Positions 15,623 through 20,305 of a stretch of DNA of 20,305 bases are shown here, one piece after another. The stretch comes from an uncultured Bacilli bacterium (GTDB taxonomy: Bacteria; Bacillota_I; Bacilli_A; RF39; UBA660). Each line of letters begins with the position of its first letter. Positions within the stretch are counted from its first letter, which is position 1. A model generated the notes under the pieces. It saw only the letters and a list, made by a program, of their open reading frames with translations. It did no database searches and had not been told where the DNA came from. The DNA is taken from positions 1-20,305 of the forward strand of contig CANQLN010000007.1 in the NCBI GenBank assembly GCA_947624695.1. The letters are read 5' to 3'. The translations under genes and the position numbers were made by a program.

Positions 15623-15823
15623 ATGTATTATTACGGAAATAATGGTTACTATGGTGGTAACTATGCTAGTACTCCTTGTGGAGGTTCTTACGGTGGCGGT
15701 TATGCAGGCTACACAAGTGGCTATGGTATAGGAGCTGCTATATGGATTGTTTTATTCATTTTATTAGTTATAATTATCGGAGCCGGATGGTTTGGAAATA
15801 ATAACAATAATTTCAATAATTAA
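15623..15823 (+). CDS. YjcZ-like tiny Gly/Tyr-rich membrane protein
   Basis: 66-aa protein with an N-terminal low-complexity head rich in Tyr, Gly and Asn (about 1-36) and one transmembrane helix, AAIWIVLFILLVIIIGAGWF (about 38-57), then an Asn-rich tail. The helix closely matches the tiny membrane proteins of the YjcZ family (ALIVVLFILLIIVG type), which in Bacillus are often associated with spores. A perfect ribosome binding site AAAGGAGGT lies six bases before the ATG, and a TATAAT at 15595-15600 lacks a good -35, compatible with an alternative sigma factor though not proven. Followed at once by a terminator, so monocistronic. Divergent from the ftsW-like gene. The real function of this family is unknown. 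Confidence 0.8.
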   Translation: MYYYGNNGYYGGNYASTPCGGSYGGGYAGYTSGYGIGAAIWIVLFILLVIIIGAGWFGNNNNNFNN

Positions 15824-15850
15824 GGAGTCCTCAAAAGAACTCCTTTTTTC
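15822..15850 (+). terminator. Terminator of the YjcZ-like gene
   Basis: AAGGAGT (15822-15828) pairs with ACTCCTT (15839-15845) and is followed by T residues. It overlaps the stop codon. It may also slow transcription of the convergent 67-aa gene, though that side lacks a long T run. Confidence 0.85.
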
Positions 15851-15851
15851 T

Positions 15852-16055
15852 TTAATCTTCTAGATGTAGTTTTTTAAGCTTATTGTGAAATTTTAAATTA
15901 ATTTTTTCTTCTAACCTGTCTTTAGTTAAATTAATTATCGTCATCATTCTCTCTTTTGAAAATTCTCTTAAATAACGAATATAGAATGCTTCGACAAAAA
16001 GTTCACTAAAATTCTCGGTTATTTCCTCAATAAATTCCTGCTCATTTCTTTTCAT
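15852..16055 (-). CDS. Small hypothetical protein (67 aa)
   Basis: Highly charged, helical, cytosolic protein (MKRNEQEFIEEITENFSELF ... KLKKLHLED). No known domain recognised. Strong SD AGAAGGAG eight bases before the ATG supports a real gene. Convergent with the YjcZ-like gene and downstream of the flavin-reductase-like gene's terminator, so it is probably expressed alone. Confidence 0.65.
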   Translation of the reverse strand: MKRNEQEFIEEITENFSELFVEAFYIRYLREFSKERMMTIINLTKDRLEEKINLKFHNKLKKLHLED

Positions 16056-16115
16056 ATTTTTTCTCCTTCTACTTATATATTCGTTTTATTTTGGGAATTT
16101 CCTCTTTTTTTTATC

Positions 16116-16153
16116 CAAAAAATAAAAAATGTGGATAATTTTACACATTTTTT
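16116..16153 (-). terminator. Terminator of the flavin-reductase-like gene
   Basis: AAAAAATGTG (16153-16144) and CACATTTTTT (16133-16124), a 10-bp perfect stem, followed by a T-rich stretch. Lies 20 bp after the stop codon. Confidence 0.85.
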
Positions 16154-16172
16154 ACTTTAAAATAACTTATTT

Positions 16173-16739
16173 TTATTTTTTTAATTCAAAACCATCTTTA
16201 AAAGCATTTCCTACTCTTTCCGTTACTTTATAGTAACCATGAGTATAAGGATCAAAGGCAATAGCCTCTAAAAGAGAAACATCGACATTATCATCTTTCA
16301 TTACTTTATCAAGGGCTGTAACATTCACAATTTTCCCAACTACACCGCAGCCATATTCATTATCTTGATATTCGACAAATTCACATTCCATACAAATAGG
16401 AAATTCATTAATAATGGGAGCTTCGACAAATTCAGATTTTGAAGCTGTAAGATGGCTATTTTCAAATTTAGACGGAGTATCATTACCCGATACTATGCCA
16501 AAATAATCAGCTTCTTTAACATGACTAGCATCCGCTATACTAACGGTGAAAGCCTTTTTATTTTTAATATTTTTGACTGTTTTATGATTTTCTGATAAAT
16601 TCAAAACGATACAATCTCTTTCGAGCATCATTCCCCATGCAGCATTCATTACATCAATAGTATCATCTTCATTATAAGTTGCAATCATTAATACAGGCAT
16701 CGGAAATATGGCCTCTGTAGTTTTAATTTGCTTTCGCAT
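16173..16739 (-). CDS. Flavin reductase-like FMN-binding split-barrel protein
   Basis: 188-aa cytosolic protein of the flavin reductase/flavoredoxin-like superfamily, which binds FMN and transfers electrons or reduces free flavin. Typical elements: PMPVLMIATYNEDDTIDVMNAAW (about 13-35), LNLSENHKTVKNIKNKKAFTVSI (about 46-68, the xTxxNIxxxxxFxVNI motif), and GKIVNVTALDKV (about 136-147). Length is normal. SD AAGGATG precedes the ATG. Strong terminator downstream. Neighbours give no pathway clue; the physiological partner is unknown. Confidence 0.88.
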   Translation of the reverse strand: MRKQIKTTEAIFPMPVLMIATYNEDDTIDVMNAAWGMMLERDCIVLNLSENHKTVKNIKNKKAFTVSIADASHVKEADYFGIVSGNDTPSKFENSHLTASKSEFVEAPIINEFPICMECEFVEYQDNEYGCGVVGKIVNVTALDKVMKDDNVDVSLLEAIAFDPYTHGYYKVTERVGNAFKDGFELKK

Positions 16740-16800
16740 TATTCATCCTTCTTTCTATTTTCATGTATAATACTAATTAGTAAATTGATGAATTTGCAAT

Positions 16801-18270
16801 TTATCTTTTTATTGCATCACTTTTTAATTGTTCGGAAATATTATTAAGTGCACCTACAAGTTCATCATTAGTTCTACATCTATTAAGTATCATTTTTTCA
16901 ATAGCTATTAATTGATTCAAGGAAATAGTATTATATAGTGATTCATTAGATGATTCTATTTGACTTTGTTTAGCCGAAAAAGGAAGGGCATTATAAATAA
17001 TTTCAAACAATGGTAAATAACTATCATAAGTAGAAGTTTGCCCTACAAAATTATAATTTTTTAAACTTGGTTTGGAAATAATATAGATTCCTTTTGAAAA
17101 AGCATCCTTTGTTTCCTTTTGGGCTTCTATTTGAGTCACCCATTCATTATAATCTGAAAGTTCTCTTTCTACGCATTCTTTATCAATATATTTTTCAATT
17201 TTATTTCCTATCTTATATGTTGTAATATTTCCATTAATACTAAGACTACTAGTTATTCCATGTCTTATTTCGTGTCTTAGATCAACATCTTCATAGCCAG
17301 GAATAGATCTAAATGGACACAAAAATATCACTATTTCCTGTTGACTTAAATAATCATTAAAAAAAGTAGTGCATTGTGTACCAATGCTATCAACTATATA
17401 GTCTAATGCGACATTTTTATCTAAACAGTTAGATATATCAAAATTACCACAAAAAATTCTTAAAGATGCTATTTCTTCTTTACATAATTTTTCATATTCT
17501 TTTATTTTGTCAGGATTATTTACGCCTTGTTTTAATCTATTATATTTTTCAATAATTTGTTGTTCAGATGAAATTTTCTTCTTCATATAATCAGTTAAAT
17601 GTTGATATCTATAATCAACTTCTTTTTTATATTTAAAAGCTGTTTCAGCTAACTCTTGATATTTATGCAATAATTTTTTGAAATTAGGAGATGATACAAA
17701 CTCTTTGCAATCTTCTGAACTAAAATAATCAATAGGTCTTCCTTCTATTGTTATATCTCCCATATCCATCAAGAATAGCAAACGCCTTTCTAATAATTTT
17801 TCTTTTGCATCACTATATTCTTTTCCTTCGCCGTTTATAAAATTATTTAAATTTCTAAAAGAATAAAGATTATCAAAAAGAAATTCATCAGGAATATAAG
17901 CACTACCAATCGTTCCTGTTCCAAAAAGTTTATCAATCTTACTTTCAACATTCTTATCATTGCTATTTATAGATATATGCCCTAATTTCTCATCAAATAT
18001 CAATGAAATTTTAGAAATATCTATATCAAGTTTAGAAGCTGAATCTTTTAAAAATTGATAAGTAGCAATAGCATAATCATCTTTTAACTGAGAGCTCATC
18101 CAATATCCTATATCATATGGATTAATAAAAAAACAAAATTTCAAAGAATCAAACCTTTCCGTTATAAGGTTTCTATTTTCTTCTCCAAATTGATTAACAT
18201 AATATTCTATGAAATGTTCTCTATTACTTTTAATTTTTTCAAACCAATTATCAAATTCCATAACAAACAT
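16801..18270 (-). CDS. Uncharacterised protein with HExxH metalloprotease-like motif
   Basis: 489-aa predicted cytosolic protein with no signal peptide or membrane helix. I do not recognise a named family. A helical, possibly coiled-coil stretch spans about 195-270. Near residue 333 is DLRHEIRHGI, an HExxH zinc-protease motif, followed about 40 residues on by NEWVTQIEAQ, which could give the third ligand (compare NExxTE in gluzincin-like proteins). This supports a putative metallopeptidase but does not prove it. Start: ATG 18270 lies five bases after GGAG; a GTG at 18273 and an ATG at 18261 are less well placed. It begins 57 bp after the toxin stop with no terminator between, so it may be co-transcribed with the type III toxin, and may belong to the same accessory cassette. 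Confidence 0.72.
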   Translation of the reverse strand: MFVMEFDNWFEKIKSNREHFIEYYVNQFGEENRNLITERFDSLKFCFFINPYDIGYWMSSQLKDDYAIATYQFLKDSASKLDIDISKISLIFDEKLGHISINSNDKNVESKIDKLFGTGTIGSAYIPDEFLFDNLYSFRNLNNFINGEGKEYSDAKEKLLERRLLFLMDMGDITIEGRPIDYFSSEDCKEFVSSPNFKKLLHKYQELAETAFKYKKEVDYRYQHLTDYMKKKISSEQQIIEKYNRLKQGVNNPDKIKEYEKLCKEEIASLRIFCGNFDISNCLDKNVALDYIVDSIGTQCTTFFNDYLSQQEIVIFLCPFRSIPGYEDVDLRHEIRHGITSSLSINGNITTYKIGNKIEKYIDKECVERELSDYNEWVTQIEAQKETKDAFSKGIYIISKPSLKNYNFVGQTSTYDSYLPLFEIIYNALPFSAKQSQIESSNESLYNTISLNQLIAIEKMILNRCRTNDELVGALNNISEQLKSDAIKR

Positions 18271-18327
18271 CACTTCTCCAAATTTTTGCTTATTTATTGT
18301 GCTTTTCCCAAAATACTTATTTGTAAT

Positions 18328-18795
18328 TTACTTTATTTCTTCTAACATTTTTTCTTTTAACTTATCTATATCTGAAAAAAATACTTTAATACCTCTATTA
18401 TGAAGCTTCATTAAATTTTTAAAATTTTTAAGTATAATTTTTTCTAATTTTTCGGAAACTTTAGCCGGTTTTCCATTCACTGTATGAACATGATCAATAT
18501 ATTTCTCTAATGTTGGAAAAGCATTTTGCAATAATATAACAGAATTTTCATCAAAAATTTTATCAATTAATATTGTATTGCAAAACCCATATTTTTCTAT
18601 TTTTTTATCAATAATCTTTTGATATTTATCAACCTTAGAACTAATAGGAATAAACCATAATATTTTTTTATCTTTGATAGTAAAATATGTCGGTCTCTTT
18701 TTTCCAATCTCATGATTTTGCATTAAATTTTCATCATTAACAATATTAAAGTATTCATCTTTAATATGATATAAATAACCAGTCTTTACTCTCAT
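18328..18795 (-). CDS. cptN: Type III toxin-antitoxin endoribonuclease toxin (CptN/ToxN-like)
   Basis: 155-aa basic protein resembling the toxins of type III systems (ToxN, AbiQ, CptN, TenpN), RNases that cut mRNA and process their own RNA antitoxin. Seen: N-terminal strand LYHIKDEYF (8-16), IGKKRPTYFTIKDKKILWFI (30-49) and IPISSKVDKYQKI (49-61), the conserved core in which Ser/Lys residues serve catalysis and RNA binding in the family, followed by a helical C-terminus. Length fits CptN. Start: the ATG at 18795 has AGGAG nine bases upstream; an open frame to 18882 would run back through the terminator and into the antitoxin repeats and is rejected. The layout of promoter, RNA repeats, terminator and toxin is diagnostic. 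Subfamily (CptIN) is inferred. Confidence 0.87.
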   Translation of the reverse strand: MRVKTGYLYHIKDEYFNIVNDENLMQNHEIGKKRPTYFTIKDKKILWFIPISSKVDKYQKIIDKKIEKYGFCNTILIDKIFDENSVILLQNAFPTLEKYIDHVHTVNGKPAKVSEKLEKIILKNFKNLMKLHNRGIKVFFSDIDKLKEKMLEEIK

Positions 18796-18829
18796 ATTCA
18801 TTAACTCCTCTAATAATATACCATAAAGC

Positions 18830-18859
18830 AAAAGAAAACTCATCTTACGATAGAGTTTT
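18830..18859 (-). terminator. Terminator between antitoxin RNA and toxin gene
   Basis: AAAACTC (18859-18853), a bulged T, ATC, a GTAA loop, GAT, GAGTTTT (18841-18835), then C and TTTT. In type III systems this hairpin keeps RNA antitoxin in excess and lets a fraction of transcripts read into the toxin. Confidence 0.85.
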
Positions 18860-18866
18860 TCTACAT

Positions 18867-18968
18867 TTTCACCCGGGATCATTTATTACTCGCTAGCCAC
18901 CCGGAAGCGAGAAACATTGTCGACCGGGATTACTTATTACTCGCTAGCCACCCGGAAGCGAGAAACAT
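18867..18968 (-). ncRNA. cptI: Type III antitoxin RNA: two 51-nt pseudoknot repeats (CptI/ToxI-like)
   Basis: Two tandem 51-nt units, 18968-18918 and 18917-18867. The first 35 bases are identical; differences are confined to the 3' linker. Each unit folds as an H-type pseudoknot. Stem 1 is CTCGCT with AGCGAG (18962-18957 with 18945-18940; 18911-18906 with 18894-18889). Its 11-base loop contains CCGGG (18955-18951; 18904-18900), which is complementary to CCCGG further 3' (18928-18924; 18877-18873). Junctions carry AAAATG or ACAATG, plausible sites for toxin processing. A four-base start of a third copy precedes the terminator. The RNA is expected to wrap and inhibit the toxin. Confidence 0.87.
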
Positions 18969-18994
18969 TTTCACACTTTTTTAAGTGCAATATA

Positions 18995-19023
18995 AATATA
19001 CTATATTTTTATGAAAATGTCAA
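18995..19023 (-). promoter_or_regulatory. Promoter of the type III toxin-antitoxin module
   Basis: -35 TTGACA (19023-19018), 17-bp spacer, -10 TATATT (19000-18995). Start near 18988, about 20 bases before the first antitoxin repeat. ATAGTATA-like strings recur around it (ATAGTATAC on the plus strand at 19025-19033 and ATAGTATAT at 19037-19045). Confidence 0.85.
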
Positions 19024-19052
19024 ATAGTATACATTAATAGTATATTCACATT

Positions 19053-19094
19053 TCAAACTTTTATTTATTATCATTTTCTTAATTGCAGCTTATG
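19053..19094 (-). repeat. Imperfect duplicate of the ppdK 3' end (att-like scar)
   Basis: This stretch repeats, in the same orientation, the last codons of ppdK plus a few bases past its stop (19251-19293). Shared blocks are TCAAAC, TATTTATTATC and AATTGCAGCTT, with a 3-base insertion and scattered changes. In frame it would read A-stop-AAIKK, so it is not a gene. It lies between the short RNA-like unit and the toxin-antitoxin promoter. Confidence 0.65.
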
Positions 19095-19159
19095 CCATTA
19101 TCTCATTCGGGATGAATAAGATTTGCTATAAAATATATAAAACTAAGAATTTATTGCAG

Positions 19160-19191
19160 AAAAATAGGGCTCTATCCTAAAATAGACCCCT
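19160..19191 (-). terminator. Terminator downstream of ppdK
   Basis: AGGGGTCTAT (19191-19182) and ATAGAGCCCT (19175-19166), a 10-bp stem with one G-G mismatch, followed by ATTTTT. A second 7-bp hairpin, AAAAGTG/CACTTTT with a GTTA loop, lies just 5' at 19212-19195. The rest of the 19024-19255 gap shows only the ppdK-end duplicate and a promoter. Confidence 0.85.
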
Positions 19192-19225
19192 TGCAAAAGT
19201 GTAACCACTTTTTCCTTACATAATC

Positions 19226-19254
19226 ATATTAACAAATAATAATGATTATGTCAA
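19226..19254 (-). promoter_or_regulatory. Consensus promoter immediately after the ppdK stop
   Basis: -35 TTGACA (19254-19249), 17-bp spacer, -10 TAATAT (19231-19226). It begins one base after the stop codon. The only thing downstream before the terminator is a two-hairpin stretch, so it would make an RNA of about 60 nt. Its hexamers and first bases (TTGACATAAT) match the repeat-RNA promoter at 11214. Confidence 0.55.
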
Positions 19255-19255
19255 A

Positions 19256-20305
19256 CTATTTATTATCTTTCTCTTTAATTGCAGCTTGTGCAGCAGCAAG
19301 TCTTGCGATTGGAACTCTAAATGGTGAACAAGAAACATAATCTAAGCCAACTTTATGACAGAATTCAATACTACTTGGTTCACCACCATGTTCACCACAA
19401 ATTCCTAAATGGATGTCTTTTCTAACACTACGGCCTTTTTCAGCAGCCATTTTAACTAAAGCTCCAACACCAGTTTGATCAAGTTTAGCAAATGGATCAA
19501 TTTCATAAATTTTGTTTTGATAATAAGCATCTAAGAATTTAGCAGCATCATCTCTCGAAAAACCAAAAGTCATTTGGGTTAAATCATTAGTACCAAATGA
19601 GAAGAATTCGGCTTCTTCGGCAATTTTATCAGCGGTTAAAGCCGCTCTTGGAATTTCAATCATCGTACCAATATGATATTTCATATTGCTATGTTTTTCT
19701 TTCTTGACTTCTTCAGCTGTTTCAACCACAATATCTTTAACAAATTTTAATTCTTTAACTTCCCCAACTAAAGGTATCATGATTTCTGGCGTAATATCAT
19801 AGCCATCTTCTTCTTTAACTTCAATCGCCGCTTCCATTAAAGCTCTGGTTTGCATTTTTGCTATTTCTGGATAAGTAACAGCTAAGCGGCAACCACGATG
19901 ACCCATCATTGGGTTAAATTCATGAAGTTCACTACATTTATTTTTAATATCTTGAACAGATACACCCATATCTTTAGAAAGTTCTTCAATTTCTTCTTCC
20001 GTAGTTGGTAAGAATTCATGTAAAGGTGGATCTAAATAACGAACAGTCATAGGTAGACCTTTTAATTCTTTATACATGGCTTTAAAGTCATTCTTTTGGA
20101 ATGGAATTAATTCATTTAAGGCTTTTTCTCTTTCTTCTTTCGTATTAGCTAAAATCATTTTCCTTATTTTCGGAATTCGGTCACTTTCAAAGAACATATG
20201 CTCTGTCCGACATAAACCTATACCTTCAGCGCCAAGTTCAATAGCTTTTAAAGTATCTCTTGGATTATCAGCATTAGTTCTAACTCTTAGACGACGATAT
20301 TTATC
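19256..20305 (-). CDS. ppdK: Pyruvate, phosphate dikinase, C-terminal 349 residues (5' end outside window)
   Basis: Reversible interconversion of pyruvate, ATP and Pi with PEP, AMP and PPi; cytosolic. The visible part is the PEP/pyruvate-binding TIM barrel: GAEGIGLCRTEHMFF near the edge (about visible residues 26-40), MMGHRGCRLAVTYPEI, IGTMIEIPRAAL, FFSFGTNDLTQMTFGFSRDD and GICGEHGGEPSSIEF, the last carrying the catalytic cysteine. The reading frame is open to the right edge and upstream of an internal ATG at 20197, which is not the start. The nucleotide-binding and phosphohistidine domains lie outside the window. The gene is followed by a small promoter-hairpin-terminator unit and a duplicate of its own last codons. 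Confidence 0.97.
   Translation of the reverse strand, partial: DKYRRLRVRTNADNPRDTLKAIELGAEGIGLCRTEHMFFESDRIPKIRKMILANTKEEREKALNELIPFQKNDFKAMYKELKGLPMTVRYLDPPLHEFLPTTEEEIEELSKDMGVSVQDIKNKCSELHEFNPMMGHRGCRLAVTYPEIAKMQTRALMEAAIEVKEEDGYDITPEIMIPLVGEVKELKFVKDIVVETAEEVKKEKHSNMKYHIGTMIEIPRAALTADKIAEEAEFFSFGTNDLTQMTFGFSRDDAAKFLDAYYQNKIYEIDPFAKLDQTGVGALVKMAAEKGRSVRKDIHLGICGEHGGEPSSIEFCHKVGLDYVSCSPFRVPIARLAAAQAAIKEKDNK

Noticed and set aside
16797..16826. Similarity between the 3' end of the HExxH gene and the ppdK 3' end, as the other att copy
   Set aside because: Only short AT-rich strings (TTTATC, ATTGCA) match; not distinguishable from chance in such AT-rich DNA.
18328..18882. Longer toxin starting at 18882
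   Set aside because: It would translate the intrinsic terminator and part of the antitoxin repeat and lacks an RBS; the ATG at 18795 has AGGAG at nine bases.

Overview
The window comes from an AT-rich, low-GC Bacillota genome. Several blocks keep the gene order known from Bacillus subtilis and relatives: hisS / dtd-rel, comN next to spoVB, and comEA-comEC-holA. There is a T-box leader, Shine-Dalgarno sequences are strong, and TGA is used as a stop (the rel/dtd ATGA overlap), so this is the standard bacterial code and not the Mycoplasma code. A SpoVB-type flippase and a YjcZ-like tiny membrane protein point to a Bacilli/Erysipelotrichia-like lineage. The sequence alone does not place it further.

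Layout, left to right; almost everything is on the minus strand. 1-1118: 5' two thirds of hisS behind a T-box leader and its promoter. 1128-3912: two adjacent, mutually similar TPR-like proteins with their own promoter, whose first RBS is buried in a hairpin. 3972-7558: the comN-rel-dtd-YkgJ-like operon (stringent response, D-aminoacyl-tRNA proofreading). 7567-8895: spoVB-like flippase on the plus strand, overlapping tail-to-tail with mnmA (8862-9956). 9988-14289: holA, an intergenic small-RNA-like unit, comEC and comEA. 14295-16153: ftsW-type glycosyltransferase, a divergent YjcZ-like gene and a 67-aa gene. 16173-16739: flavin-reductase-like protein. 16801-19023: an accessory cassette holding an HExxH protein of unknown function and a type III toxin-antitoxin module. 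19053-20305: a vestigial duplicate of the ppdK 3' end, a short promoter-hairpin-terminator unit, and the C-terminal half of ppdK, which runs off the right edge.

The most interesting items are these. (i) A CptIN/ToxIN-like type III toxin-antitoxin locus: a promoter, two 51-nt RNA repeats that each fold as an H-type pseudoknot, an intrinsic terminator, then an endoribonuclease-toxin gene. (ii) Between comEC and holA, a consensus promoter, three 35-37-nt repeats and a terminator, which look like an unannotated small repeat RNA with no protein partner beside it. (iii) A long Rel protein whose ppGpp-hydrolase motif reads HEVLNN instead of HDxxED while the synthetase core looks mostly intact. (iv) A T-box specifier region reading GACAC, which overlaps Asp and His codons. 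(v) A 42-bp echo of the ppdK 3' end lying between ppdK and the toxin-antitoxin promoter, which suggests an old insertion at ppdK.

No homology search or RNA folding was run. Assignments rest on motifs, synteny and pairing done by eye.
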